DNA from: Vannielia sp.
GTDB lineage: Bacteria > Pseudomonadota > Alphaproteobacteria > Rhodobacterales > Rhodobacteraceae
Assembly (NCBI RefSeq): GCF_029212645.1
Contig: NZ_JARGND010000017.1
Location: 1-64,000 of the forward strand
DNA length: 64,000 nucleotides
Direction: 5' to 3'
The notes below the pieces were generated by a model. It was not told the DNA's origin. It worked only from the letters and a program-made list of their open reading frames with translations, and made no database searches. The position numbers and the translations under genes were made by a program. Position 1 is the first letter of the stretch. Every line of letters starts with the position of its first letter. Shown piece after piece: positions 53,062 to 62,278 of this stretch.

Positions 53062-54663
53062 TTATTCCGCAGCCGCGGCGCTGCGGGCTTTGATCCGGGT
53101 TGCGACATGGGCCTTGAGCGCCGCCGCCTCATCGGGGGTAAGGCGCAGGCCAAGCTTGCTGCGCCGCCAAAGGATATCTTCGGCGCTGCGGGCATATTCA
53201 TGGGTGAGGAGCCAGGTAACCTCGACCTCGGTGAGTGTGGCGCCGAAAGCCTCGCCAAGGTCCTCAAGGCTGCGCGCTTCGCCCAGGATTTGCCACGCCT
53301 CGGTGCCATAACCGCGCACCAGCCGGGCGGCGTGGGGCGCGGTGAGGAAGGGGTAATCGGCGTGGAGCCGGGCGGTAAGCTTGGCCACGCCCTCGACCGG
53401 GAAATCACCGCCGGGGAGTGGAGCATCCTTCGTCCACTTCCCGCCAAGCCCCTGGAAATGCGTTGCAATCTTTTCCAAGGCGGATTCCGCGAGGCGGCGG
53501 TAGGTGGTGATCTTGCCGCCGAATATGTTGAGCACCGGGGCGCCCGCCGTTTTATCCACCTTGAGGGTATAGTCGCGCGTGGCCGCCGTGGCCGAGCTTG
53601 CACCATCGTCATAAAGCGGGCGGACGCCGGAATAGCTCCAAACCACGTCCTCGGCGCTGATGGGCGCGGCAAGGTAGCGGTTGGCAAAGGCGATCAGGTA
53701 GTCCCGCTCGGCATCGGTGCAATGGGGCGGTTCATCGGGGTTTTCATGCGCACTTTCGGTGGTGCCGATCAGGGTGAAATCCTGCTCATAGGGGATCGCA
53801 AAGATGATCCGCCCGTCCTCGCCCTGGAAGAAATAGGCCTTGTCATGCGGGTAGAGGCGGCGGGTGACGATATGTGAGCCACGCACCAGCCGCACACCCT
53901 CGTTGCTGTTGGTTTGGATCGTTTCGCTGAGAATCTGGCCAACCCAGGGGCCACCGGCGTTCACCACCACGCGGGCGTGGTGGGTGGCGGTTTCGCCGTT
54001 TTCGCAATTTTGCGTTTCGATCCGCCAATGGCCGTCTTCGACCCCCGCCGAAATCACCTTGGTGCGGGTGTGGATGGTTGCGCCCCGGCTTTCGGCATCA
54101 CGGGCGTTGAGCACCACGAGGCGCGAGTCCTCGACCCAGCAGTCGGAATACTCATAGGCCCGCTCAAAGCGCGGTTGCAGCGCCGCGCCTTCGGGCGTTC
54201 CGGGCAAGGCGAGGGTTTCAGTGCCGGGCAGCAGCTTGCGACCGCCGAGATGATCATAAAGGAACAGGCCAAGGCGGATCAGCCACGCCGGGCGGCGCCC
54301 TTTCATCCATGGCATGACCAGCGACAACAGGCGGGAGGTAGGCGTTTCGGCCTCAAAGCGCATATCCTTATGATAAGGAAGCACAAAACGCATGGGCCAC
54401 GAGATGTGGGGCATGTTGCGCAGCAGCACTTCACGCTCCACCAGCGCCTCTCGCACCAAGCGAAACTCGAAGTATTCAAGGTAGCGCAGCCCGCCGTGGA
54501 ACAGCTTGGTTGATGAGGAGGAGGTCGCCTGCGCCAGATCGCCCATTTCGGCCAGCGTAACCGAAAGGCCCCGGCCCGCCGCATCCCGCGCGATGCCACA
54601 ACCGTTGATGCCGCCGCCGATCACGAACAGGTCTACCAGCTTTTGTGCCGCGTCATCAGACAC
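53062..54663 (-). CDS. glpD: Aerobic glycerol-3-phosphate dehydrogenase
   Basis: A 533-residue FAD enzyme that oxidises glycerol-3-phosphate to dihydroxyacetone phosphate at the membrane and passes electrons to quinone. FAD motif FVIGGGINGCGIARDAAGRG, GlpD signature SSSSTKLFHGGLRYLEYFEF, and NAGGPWVGQIL follow. The GTG start is preceded by GGGGAGG. It is the first gene of the glp operon, next to the operators facing glpR. Confidence 0.96.
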   Translation of the reverse strand: MSDDAAQKLVDLFVIGGGINGCGIARDAAGRGLSVTLAEMGDLAQATSSSSTKLFHGGLRYLEYFEFRLVREALVEREVLLRNMPHISWPMRFVLPYHKDMRFEAETPTSRLLSLVMPWMKGRRPAWLIRLGLFLYDHLGGRKLLPGTETLALPGTPEGAALQPRFERAYEYSDCWVEDSRLVVLNARDAESRGATIHTRTKVISAGVEDGHWRIETQNCENGETATHHARVVVNAGGPWVGQILSETIQTNSNEGVRLVRGSHIVTRRLYPHDKAYFFQGEDGRIIFAIPYEQDFTLIGTTESAHENPDEPPHCTDAERDYLIAFANRYLAAPISAEDVVWSYSGVRPLYDDGASSATAATRDYTLKVDKTAGAPVLNIFGGKITTYRRLAESALEKIATHFQGLGGKWTKDAPLPGGDFPVEGVAKLTARLHADYPFLTAPHAARLVRGYGTEAWQILGEARSLEDLGEAFGATLTEVEVTWLLTHEYARSAEDILWRRSKLGLRLTPDEAAALKAHVATRIKARSAAAAE

Positions 54664-54710
54664 ATGATCCTCCCCACCTGTGCGGGTCCGATTATGAGGC
54701 GAGTCGGGGG

Positions 54711-54747
54711 GAAGCGAAAGCAGAAAATGTTCGTTTGTTTTCGCTTC
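54711..54747. promoter_or_regulatory. Putative GlpR operator near glpD
   Basis: A perfect 9-bp inverted repeat, GAAGCGAAA (54711-54719) and TTTCGCTTC (54739-54747), with TTCGTTTG inside it. TTTCG-type repeats are the usual sites of DeoR-family repressors. It lies about 50-85 bases upstream of glpD, where a repressor would cover the promoter. Confidence 0.6.
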
Positions 54748-54878
54748 TCGGAAAGCCCCGCAAGATCATGGGCTTGCTGCACTAGGGTAAACCAACGCCG
54801 CAGCGCAGCAAATATAGGGCCTTGCACTCTCCGGCCTTTGATAGCGTTCAAAAACCGTTGCCCGCCCCTGCCCCCCAT

Positions 54879-54900
54879 GCGAAAAGAAACGAAAATTCGC
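54879..54900. promoter_or_regulatory. Second putative GlpR operator, just before glpR
   Basis: GCGAA (54879-54883) and TTCGC (54896-54900) enclose AAAGAAACGAAA. The CGAAA/TTTCG units repeat those in 54711-54747. It lies 18-39 bases upstream of the glpR ATG, fitting autorepression and a repression loop with the first operator. Confidence 0.5.
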
Positions 54901-54917
54901 AAGCCAGTGAGCCCACC

Positions 54918-55688
54918 ATGAATCAGGCCTTTCGCCGCCCTGAGATCGTTGAAATCCTGCGCCGGGACGGCAAGGTGACGGTCGATGGGCTGGCCGAGCA
55001 TTTTGGAGTCACGCTGCAAACCATCCGCCGCGACCTGTCGGATATGGCCGAAGCGGGGCAGATCGAACGGGTGCATGGTGGGGCGATCCCGCCTTCGGGC
55101 ACCCATAACATTGGCTATGAGGAGCGGCGGTCGCTGAATCACCGCGCCAAGGCGGCGATTGCCCGCTGCTGCGCTTCGCAAATCCCTGAAAATGCGAGTA
55201 TTTTCCTGAATATCGGCACCAGCACCGAGGCCGTGGCAAAGGCCCTGATGGGCCATCGTAACCTGCTGGTGGTGACCAACAACATGAACGTTGCCAATAT
55301 CCTTGCCGCAAACTCGGACTGTGAGATCATTGTGACCGGCGGCAGCCTGCGCCGCTCTGATGGCGGGCTGGTGGGCAAGCTTGCGTCGGAAACCATTGAA
55401 CAATTCAAGTTTGATCTGGCGGTGGTGGGCTGCTCGGCGATTGATCCGCAGGGAGATATGCTCGATTTTGACATTCAGGAGGTGGGCGTGAGCCAGGCGA
55501 TTCTGCGCCAGTCGCGGCGCAGCTTTCTGGTGGCGGATCACTCGAAGTTTCATCGCACAGCGCCTGCCCGCATTGCCTCGCTCGCTCGTGTCGATTGTTT
55601 CTTTACCGACAAAGGCTTGGGCGGCGATCTTGAAACAAAATGTGAGGCATGGGGCACTGAGGTGGTGCTTTGCCCGCAGCGAAGCTAG
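54918..55688 (+). CDS. glpR: Glycerol operon repressor, DeoR family
   Basis: A 256-residue repressor. The N-terminal helix-turn-helix reads VDGLAEHFGVTLQTIRRDLS, followed by the DeoR signature (AEAGQIERVHGGAIPP). The C-terminal sugar-phosphate isomerase-like domain has IFLNIGTSTEAVAKAL, IIVTGGSLRRSDGGLVG and FLVADHSKFHRTAP. Divergence from glpD-glpSTPQUV-glpK and the shared operators make glycerol-3-phosphate the likely inducer. Confidence 0.94.
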   Translation: MNQAFRRPEIVEILRRDGKVTVDGLAEHFGVTLQTIRRDLSDMAEAGQIERVHGGAIPPSGTHNIGYEERRSLNHRAKAAIARCCASQIPENASIFLNIGTSTEAVAKALMGHRNLLVVTNNMNVANILAANSDCEIIVTGGSLRRSDGGLVGKLASETIEQFKFDLAVVGCSAIDPQGDMLDFDIQEVGVSQAILRQSRRSFLVADHSKFHRTAPARIASLARVDCFFTDKGLGGDLETKCEAWGTEVVLCPQRS

Positions 55689-55697
55689 GCTACTGAT

Positions 55698-56771
55698 ATG
55701 ACAGGACAAACATTCGATGTAGCGGTGATTGGCGGCGGCGTTGCCGGCGTGGCGGCCGCGGCGGAACTGGCGCGGGATGCAAGCGTGGTGTTGATCGAGC
55801 GCGAAGACCAGCCGGGCTATCACGCCTCTGGCCGGTCTGCGGCGCTGTTTGCCCCCAATTACGGCAGCGGGCCGATGCAGGAGCTGACGCTGCAATCAGC
55901 GGATTTCTTCACCGCGCCGCCCGAGGGGTTTGGCACGCTGCTCTCGCCACGGGGCTTTGTTTTTATCGCCCGAGAAGACCAACTGGCCTCATTGCCGAAA
56001 AGTTTGCCACAGGTGAGCGGCGCAGAGTTGGAAGCCGAGGTGCCGCTGATCCGCAAGGGCTACGCCGCCGGTGCCGCGTGGAACGAGGGGGCCTCGGACA
56101 TTGATGTGCACGCCTTGATGCAGGGCTACCTGCGCCTCGCCAAGGCCCGCGGCGCGGTGGTGATGACAGGGGCCGAGGTGCGAGGCCTTTCGCCCGGCTG
56201 GCAGGTGGAAACGAGCAAGGGCAGCCTGCGGGCCAGGGTGGTGGTGAACGCCGCCGGGGCTTGGGTGGATGAGGTGGCCAAGCTGGCCGGGGTGGCGCCG
56301 CTGGGCTTTACGCCGATGCGGCGCAGCGCCTGCACGGTGGCCGCGCCCGAGGGGCTCGACATAGGCAAAGTGCCGATGATCGTGGACGCCGATGAAGAGT
56401 TTTACCTCAAGCCCGAGGCCGGGCGGCTGATGATTTCGCTGGCCGATGAAACCCCCTCGCCCCCTTGTGATGCGCAGCCAGAGGAGCTTGATCTGGCGGT
56501 TGGCGTTGACCGGGCCATGCAGGCCTGTGATGTGCAGGTGCGACGGTTGGAGAGCCGCTGGGCGGGCTTGCGCACATTCGCGCCAGACCGCGCCCCGGTG
56601 GTAGGGTTTGATCCGGCGGCGGAGGGCTTTTTCTGGATGGGCGGGCACGGGGGCACCGGGGTGCAAACCGCGCCCGCGATGGGGCGGCTGGTGGCCGATC
56701 TGGTGCGCGGCGATGCGCCCGAGGACGCCGCTCTTGCGGCAGAGATCGCGCCGGGGCGGTTTGGCTGCTAA
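55698..56771 (+). CDS. FAD-dependent oxidoreductase (DAO family)
   Basis: A 357-residue amino-acid-oxidase-type flavoprotein, with VAVIGGGVAGVAAAAELARD at the N-terminus, VVNAAGAWVDEVAKLAG in the middle and FFWMGGHGGTGVQTAPAMGR at the end. The fold covers D-amino acid, glycine and sarcosine oxidases and related dehydrogenases, and the substrate is not decided by these motifs. It starts 9 bp after glpR, so it is probably co-transcribed with the repressor gene, although no role in glycerol metabolism is known. Confidence 0.88.
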   Translation: MTGQTFDVAVIGGGVAGVAAAAELARDASVVLIEREDQPGYHASGRSAALFAPNYGSGPMQELTLQSADFFTAPPEGFGTLLSPRGFVFIAREDQLASLPKSLPQVSGAELEAEVPLIRKGYAAGAAWNEGASDIDVHALMQGYLRLAKARGAVVMTGAEVRGLSPGWQVETSKGSLRARVVVNAAGAWVDEVAKLAGVAPLGFTPMRRSACTVAAPEGLDIGKVPMIVDADEEFYLKPEAGRLMISLADETPSPPCDAQPEELDLAVGVDRAMQACDVQVRRLESRWAGLRTFAPDRAPVVGFDPAAEGFFWMGGHGGTGVQTAPAMGRLVADLVRGDAPEDAALAAEIAPGRFGC

Positions 56772-56985
56772 GCCTCGCCGAACACAATCAACTGGCGGCG
56801 GGCTTGAAGTGGTGGCCAAGGGAGGCAATGATGCGGGCCGCGCTGCGCGAAGCAATTGTTTGTGGGCCAGCTGTAACGGATCAACTCCAGCGAGTAAGCC
56901 CTTGGCCTGTCCGCAAAATTTTGGACGGGGCCTTACGGCACCGCCCTTCATTGTTTCGGGTCGGGTATTGGATCGTGGGCCGTTT

Positions 56986-58356
56986 TTAGCCCAGAACCTG
57001 CCGCACCGCTTCACCAGTTTTGAGGGCCACTTCTTCGGCCTCTGCGGCTGTCAGGCAAAGCGGCGGGGCGAAGCCAAGGATATCGCCCTGCGGCATGGCA
57101 CGGCCAATCACGCCGCGCTCCAGCAGCGCCGAAACCACCTTGTAGGAGACACCCTCGGAGGCTTCAAAATGGCTGCGGCTGTCACGGTCGCGCACAAGCT
57201 CGATCGCGCCCAGCATCCCCTCGCCCCGGATTTCGCCCACGTTCGCGTGCTCGCCAAGCGCATCCACCAGCGCGGCGCGGAAATGTGCGCCAACGGTTCC
57301 GGCGTTCTCGACCAGCCCCAACTCATCCACCAGCTTGAGATTGGCCACCCCGGCTGCCGCGCCAATCGGGTGGGCCGAATAGGTCCAGCCATGGCCGATG
57401 GCGCCGTTCTCATCGGTGCCTTGCTCCAGCACCTTCCACATCTTGTCTCCCACGATGGAGCCGGAAAGCGGCGCATAGGCCGAGGTGAGACCCTTGGCGA
57501 TGGTGATGAGATCAGGTTTGAGGCCGTAGTGGGTGGACCCCATCATCGAGCCCAGGCGGCCAAAGCCGGTGACGACCTCATCAGCGATGAGCAGGATGTC
57601 ATGCTTGGCGAGCACCGCCTGAATGGCGTCCCAATAGCCTTCGGGCGGCGGCACGATCCCGCCTGTGCCAAGCACCGGCTCCCCGATGAAGGCGGCGATG
57701 GTATCAGGGCCCTCGCGCTCGATCAGCGCCTCCAGCTCTGCCACGCAATGGGCGGTGAAGGCGGCTTCGCTCTCGATTCCCTGGGGGCGGCGGTAGTAAT
57801 AAGGGGCTTCGGTATGGAGCACCTGCGCCAGCGGCAGATCAAACTTCTTGTGATACAGCTCAAGGCCCGTGAGCGAACCTGTCATCAGCCCAGAGCCATG
57901 GTAGCCGCGCCAGCGCGAGATGATCTTTTTCTTCTCGGGGCGGCCAAGGATGTTGTTGTAATACCATACCAATTTGACGTTGGTCTCGTTTGCGTCAGAG
58001 CCGCCAAGCCCGAAATAGACCTTACTCATGCCCTCTGGCGCACGCTCCAGCACCATCTGCGCCAGCGTGATCGAGGCCTCGGTGCCGTGGCCCACATAGG
58101 CGTGGTAATAGGCCAGCTCACGGGCCTGCGCGGCAATCGCCTCGGCGATCTCGGGGCGGCCGTAGCCGACGTTCACACAGTATAGCCCAGCGAAGGCATC
58201 CAGCAGGCGGTTTCCGTCACGGTCCTCGATATGGCAGCCCTGCCCGCCTGTGACGATCCGGTTGGGCACCTCACCGCGGGCGAACTGCGCCAGGTGGGTC
58301 GATGGGTGAAAAAAGTTCTCGCGGTCCCACTGATCGAGCTGGTCATTGCGCAGCAT
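56986..58356 (-). CDS. Class III (omega-type) aminotransferase
   Basis: A 456-residue PLP enzyme of the aspartate aminotransferase superfamily, subgroup III. The PLP lysine is Lys288 in LITIAKGLTSAYAPLS, the PLP-ring Asp is Asp259 in LIADEVVTGFGRLGSM, and GLGGSDANETNVKL binds the phosphate. Close family functions are beta-alanine, putrescine or taurine:pyruvate transaminase; the amine is not clear. The 214 bp on its downstream side contain no gene I can support. Confidence 0.92.
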   Translation of the reverse strand: MLRNDQLDQWDRENFFHPSTHLAQFARGEVPNRIVTGGQGCHIEDRDGNRLLDAFAGLYCVNVGYGRPEIAEAIAAQARELAYYHAYVGHGTEASITLAQMVLERAPEGMSKVYFGLGGSDANETNVKLVWYYNNILGRPEKKKIISRWRGYHGSGLMTGSLTGLELYHKKFDLPLAQVLHTEAPYYYRRPQGIESEAAFTAHCVAELEALIEREGPDTIAAFIGEPVLGTGGIVPPPEGYWDAIQAVLAKHDILLIADEVVTGFGRLGSMMGSTHYGLKPDLITIAKGLTSAYAPLSGSIVGDKMWKVLEQGTDENGAIGHGWTYSAHPIGAAAGVANLKLVDELGLVENAGTVGAHFRAALVDALGEHANVGEIRGEGMLGAIELVRDRDSRSHFEASEGVSYKVVSALLERGVIGRAMPQGDILGFAPPLCLTAAEAEEVALKTGEAVRQVLG

Positions 58357-58572
58357 GGCTTGGCCTCCTGAAAATGGTCGATGTATGAGGCGTACAGGGG
58401 CCGGGCTGGAGATAAAAGGGGGCTGACCGGGAGAATTTCAGCCCGCCTGCCGGGGATGTTTGTGCGGCAAGGCCCCTCCCCCCGGCATCGCGCCTGCCCG
58501 GATTGCACTTTCGCTTGAACCAAGCCCGGCTTAAAGCCAAACTTCCAACGCGAGCAACGAGGGAATATCGGG

Positions 58573-59808
58573 ATGGATCAACAGGGTAGCGGCCAACAGC
58601 TTCAGGATCACGCGGCCTATCTGGCTGGCACTCATGATTTTCAGGGCGACATTGAGCGGCTCACGGGCAGCGATCTGGTTGGCACCATCCTTGAAACGGT
58701 GATCCTTGCAACGGGAATGCGCTTTTCCGGCGTGGCGCGGGTGACGGCTGATCGCTGGGTCGCCTGCCGCACGGTGGATGAGGTGGACTTTGGCCTGAAC
58801 TCGGGCGACGAGATCGAGATCGGCTCGACCTTCTGCCAAACCGTCCGCGACACCTCGGAAATGGTGATCTTTGGCGATGTGGACACTGACCCAGACTATA
58901 AGCACCACCCGATTGCCGTGGCGTTTGGCATTGTCAGCTATGTTTCGGTGCCGATCTTCCGAGGCGATGGCAGCTTTTTCGGCACCCTTTGCGCCATTGA
59001 TACCGTCCCCAAGGAGGTGAAAACCCCGCGCCTGCTGGGAATGTTCAAAATGTTCGCAGACCTGATCGGGCGCACGCTTGAAACCGAAGAGCGGCTGGAA
59101 GCGCAGGAACTGCTCACCGAGCACGATCGCCGGTTGGCGCAGATACAGGAGGAGTTTGTCGCGATCCTTGGCCATGATCTGCGCAACCCGGTGGCGGCGC
59201 TGCAATCGGGGGTGCGGCTGCTTGGCAAGGAACCGCTTTCGGAACGGGGCAACCTGTTGTTGTCGCTGATGCGCGCCTCGCTGCACAGGATGCACGAATT
59301 GGTCGACAATATGATGCTGCACGCCAAATCCCGGCTGGGCGGCGGCATCACCATTTCCCCGCAACCAAACGCCCCCCTGGGCGACGCGCTGGCCCATGTG
59401 GTGGAAGAGATCCGCATGGCCGCGCCTGAGCGGCAGATCGAGCTTGATCTTGATCTGGGCACGGCGCTGGCCTGTGATCCGGCGCGGGTGGCACAGGCGG
59501 TTTCAAACCTTGTGTCCAACGCGGTTGAACATGGCGCCCCCGAAAGCCCGATCACCGTTACCGCGCGGCCCGTGGGAGAGGAAATAACCATCGCGGTGGC
59601 CAATAGCGGCGAAGCGATCCCCGAAGAGAGCCGCCGCGCCCTGTTTCAGCCGTTCCGGCGGGGCAGCGACCAGGACAACTCCGGCCTTGGCCTTGGGCTG
59701 CATATTGCCGCCGCCATTGCGCGCGCCCATGGCGGCGGGCTTGGGGTGGACTGCGACAGTGGGATCACCACCTTCACCCTCACCCTCCCGGCCACCCCGC
59801 CCGCTTGA
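58573..59808 (+). CDS. Soluble GAF-domain sensor histidine kinase
   Basis: A 411-residue cytoplasmic kinase with no membrane helix. A GAF domain spans about residues 30-170 (FCQTVRDTSEMVIFGDVDTD, FGIVSYVSVPIFRGDGSFFG). HisKA follows with phospho-acceptor His201 in FVAILGHDLRNPVAAL, then HATPase with NLVSNAVEHG and GLGLGLHIAAAIARAHGGGL. No response regulator is adjacent, so it is an orphan; similar GAF kinases respond to light or redox, but no chromophore cysteine can be named with confidence. Confidence 0.92.
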   Translation: MDQQGSGQQLQDHAAYLAGTHDFQGDIERLTGSDLVGTILETVILATGMRFSGVARVTADRWVACRTVDEVDFGLNSGDEIEIGSTFCQTVRDTSEMVIFGDVDTDPDYKHHPIAVAFGIVSYVSVPIFRGDGSFFGTLCAIDTVPKEVKTPRLLGMFKMFADLIGRTLETEERLEAQELLTEHDRRLAQIQEEFVAILGHDLRNPVAALQSGVRLLGKEPLSERGNLLLSLMRASLHRMHELVDNMMLHAKSRLGGGITISPQPNAPLGDALAHVVEEIRMAAPERQIELDLDLGTALACDPARVAQAVSNLVSNAVEHGAPESPITVTARPVGEEITIAVANSGEAIPEESRRALFQPFRRGSDQDNSGLGLGLHIAAAIARAHGGGLGVDCDSGITTFTLTLPATPPA

Positions 59809-59815
59809 AGCGGCG

Positions 59816-60505
59816 CTAACGCGCCAGCAGGTGACGGGCGATCAGCGCCGGTGTTTCCGGCCAGTCGATGAACGGCGGCAGGACCGGCCCGCAAAAGCCC
59901 GCATTGGCGAGCGCTTCGGGCACGTCTTGCTCGATATGGCCAGAGGACAGCGCGAAAAAAGGCAGGCAAACCGCCCGGCCCATGCCTTTGGCGACCTCGG
60001 CCAGATAGGGGGGTTCTTCGATCAACCCAACATTTGCCGAGGCAAAGCCAACTGCATTTTTCAGCGCCTCGGCAAAGGCATAGGCGCTGTCTTTCGAGCG
60101 TTTGGACACTGCGCTGCCGTGGGCCGCGATGAGCAACTGGGTTTCAGACGCCGCCCAGCCCTGCGCTGCAACCACCTCTGCCAGCCGCGTCGCCGCCACG
60201 CCAATCAGCGCAGGCTCCACCCCAAAAGGCGCGGCCTGGGTGAGGCTCAGAGCGGCGGATTTCGGGGCCAGCACCCGGCGGGTGAAATAGCCTTCGGCCA
60301 TGAAATAGGGGTAGATCAGCGGGCGGCCCAGCTGTGCCACCGCGCGATCAAAGGCGCCCTCGGCGGCCAGCGTGGCGGCGCCAACGCGCCAGCCCGGGGC
60401 CAGCGCCTGCACCTTGGCGGCAAGGGCCGCCAGCGCCGCCTCCTGGCCCGCCGGGTCAGAGGGGCTGCCATGCGCCACAAGCAGCGCGGAGTTGTCAGAG
60501 GTCAT
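59816..60505 (-). CDS. CbiX/sirohydrochlorin chelatase-like protein
   Basis: A 229-residue protein with two CbiX-type halves: LLVAHGSPSDPAGQEAALAA at the start and a second LLIAAHGSAVSKRSKDSAYA. The paired His residues of HGS are the metal-insertion sites in sirohydrochlorin ferro/cobaltochelatases. No cobalamin or siroheme genes are next to it, so the metal and tetrapyrrole are unknown. The start at MTSDNSALLV removes an upstream extension without family similarity. Confidence 0.82.
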   Translation of the reverse strand: MTSDNSALLVAHGSPSDPAGQEAALAALAAKVQALAPGWRVGAATLAAEGAFDRAVAQLGRPLIYPYFMAEGYFTRRVLAPKSAALSLTQAAPFGVEPALIGVAATRLAEVVAAQGWAASETQLLIAAHGSAVSKRSKDSAYAFAEALKNAVGFASANVGLIEEPPYLAEVAKGMGRAVCLPFFALSSGHIEQDVPEALANAGFCGPVLPPFIDWPETPALIARHLLAR

Positions 60506-60607
60506 CACGTACCTTTCGCTTGCCGCCCAAGATAGGCGGCCAGCGCGGGCTGGCAATGGTGCAAATGTGCGGTGCGCGGTCGATGGGGCCGCGCACCAAA
60601 GCCACGC

Positions 60608-60910
60608 TTAGCGCTTGCGCACGAACTCGGTGCGCAACACGAGGCCCTTGATGCTGTCATGGCGACAGTCGATCTCATCCGGGTTGTCGGTGAGACGGAT
60701 GGATTTGATCACCGTGCCCTGCTTCAGGGTCTGGCCTGCGCCCTTGACCTTGAGGTCACGGATCAACGTCACCTGATCGCCATCGACCAGCTTGTTGCCG
60801 GCGAAATCAAACACCGCCTTCGCCGCCTCGGCCTCTGCTGCCATTTCGGAGGCCGGGCGCCATTCGCCCGAGGCCTCGTCATAAACCCAGTCGTCGCTCT
60901 CGCCGCTCAT
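60608..60910 (-). CDS. PhnA-domain (YjdM-like) protein without zinc ribbon
   Basis: A 100-residue protein. The C-terminal PhnA domain is well kept (NKLVDGDQVTLIRDLKVKGA, DCRHDSIKGLVLRTEFVRKR). In E. coli YjdM a zinc ribbon with two CxxC pairs precedes it. Here that part is replaced by an acidic segment with two tryptophans (DDWVYDEASGEWRPASEMA) and the protein has only one cysteine. Despite the old name, YjdM is not needed for phosphonate use. It starts 9 bp after the helicase stop and may share its transcript. Confidence 0.85.
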   Translation of the reverse strand: MSGESDDWVYDEASGEWRPASEMAAEAEAAKAVFDFAGNKLVDGDQVTLIRDLKVKGAGQTLKQGTVIKSIRLTDNPDEIDCRHDSIKGLVLRTEFVRKR

Positions 60911-60919
60911 CGCCCCGCC

Positions 60920-62278
60920 TTATGCTGCGGGCCGACGGGTGCGCCGACGCTTGCCAGCGCCCGGCTTGCCTCCGCCGCCGCCATTCCCACCAATGGCTTT
61001 GCCCTGCGGTTTGCCCTGTGGCTTGCGCCCGCCACCGGGGCCACCACGGCCACCGCCCCCTCCACCGCCGCCACGACGGCGCGAAGCGGCGCGCGGCGGG
61101 CGATCTCCATTGCCGTTAAGCGGGCTGTCGCCGCTGGCAACCGGGATCTCGATCTTCATCAACTTCTGGATCTGGTACAGCAGATCGGCCTCTTCGTTCG
61201 AGCAAAAGGCAATCGCCTCGCCCTCGCGCCCGGCCCGCGCGGTGCGGCCAATGCGGTGAACGTAGTTATCAGGCACCTCGGGAAGCTCATAGTTGATCAC
61301 ATAGGAAACGCCCGGAATATCAATGCCACGCGCCGCCACATCGGTGGCGACCAGCACGTTGATCTGCCCATCGCGGAAGCCCTTGATGGCGCGGTCACGC
61401 TGACCCTGGCTCTTGTTGCCGTGGATCGAGGCCGCGTTGAAACCATCGGCCACAAGGCCCTTCATCAGCTTCTCGGCACCGTGCTTGGTGCGGGCGAAAA
61501 CCAGTGTCAGCGCATCCCGGTCTGCGGCGAGAATTTCGCGCAGTTTCGTGGGCTTATGCGGCTTTTCAAGGAAGTGGACCGATTGGGTGATTTTATCGGC
61601 GGCCTTGCCGGGAGGCGACACCTGCACCCGGCGCGGGTTGGTGAGGTAAGCGCGTGAAAGCTCCTCCATCTGCTTGGGCATGGTGGCCGAAAACAGCATG
61701 GTCTGGCGCGGCGACGCCAGCTTGGGCGCAATCTTGCGCAGCGCGTGGATGAAGCCCATGTCGAGCATCTGATCCGCCTCGTCGAGCACCAGATGGCGCG
61801 CCGACGACAGCGAAACCGCGCCCCGGTCCATCAGGTCCATCAAGCGGCCCGGTGTGGCCACGAGAATATCGGTCCCGCGCGACAGCACCGAGATTTGCCG
61901 TCCGATGGACTGGCCGCCCACAACGCAGGCAATCTTGATGCGGGTGTCGGCGGTGAGCATCCGCAGGCTCTCGGCGATCTGGTTCACCAGCTCGCGGGTT
62001 GGCGCGAGGATCAGCGCCTTGGTGGTCTTGGGCGCAGGTTTGCCCGGCTCGGCGAGCAGATGCTCGACCAGCGGCAGGCCAAACGCAAGGGTTTTGCCAG
62101 TGCCGGTTTGGGCAAGGCCCATCACATCGTGGCCTTCCAGCGCAAGTGGGATCGCCTGGTTCTGGATCGGAGTGGGCTGCTTAAGCCCGGCACGGGAAAG
62201 CGCGGAGGTCAGTTCCGGCGCAAGGCCGAGCATTTCGAAATCGAACAAATTTATATCCTTTGTCACCGCAACCATCAT
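60920..62278 (-). CDS. DEAD-box RNA helicase, RhlE type
   Basis: A 452-residue ATP-dependent RNA helicase. All core motifs are seen: Q motif (LKQPTPIQNQAIP), motif I AQTGTGKT, PTRELVNQI, TPGRLMDLMD, DEAD in HLVLDEADQMLDMGF, SAT, VLVATDVAARGIDIPGV and YVHRIGRTARAGREG. The C-terminal about 75 residues are a Gly/Arg/Lys-rich tail ([18 protein letters not shown]) for RNA contact. RhlE-type helicases act in ribosome assembly and RNA decay. Confidence 0.94.
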   Translation of the reverse strand: MMVAVTKDINLFDFEMLGLAPELTSALSRAGLKQPTPIQNQAIPLALEGHDVMGLAQTGTGKTLAFGLPLVEHLLAEPGKPAPKTTKALILAPTRELVNQIAESLRMLTADTRIKIACVVGGQSIGRQISVLSRGTDILVATPGRLMDLMDRGAVSLSSARHLVLDEADQMLDMGFIHALRKIAPKLASPRQTMLFSATMPKQMEELSRAYLTNPRRVQVSPPGKAADKITQSVHFLEKPHKPTKLREILAADRDALTLVFARTKHGAEKLMKGLVADGFNAASIHGNKSQGQRDRAIKGFRDGQINVLVATDVAARGIDIPGVSYVINYELPEVPDNYVHRIGRTARAGREGEAIAFCSNEEADLLYQIQKLMKIEIPVASGDSPLNGNGDRPPRAASRRRGGGGGGGGRGGPGGGRKPQGKPQGKAIGGNGGGGGKPGAGKRRRTRRPAA

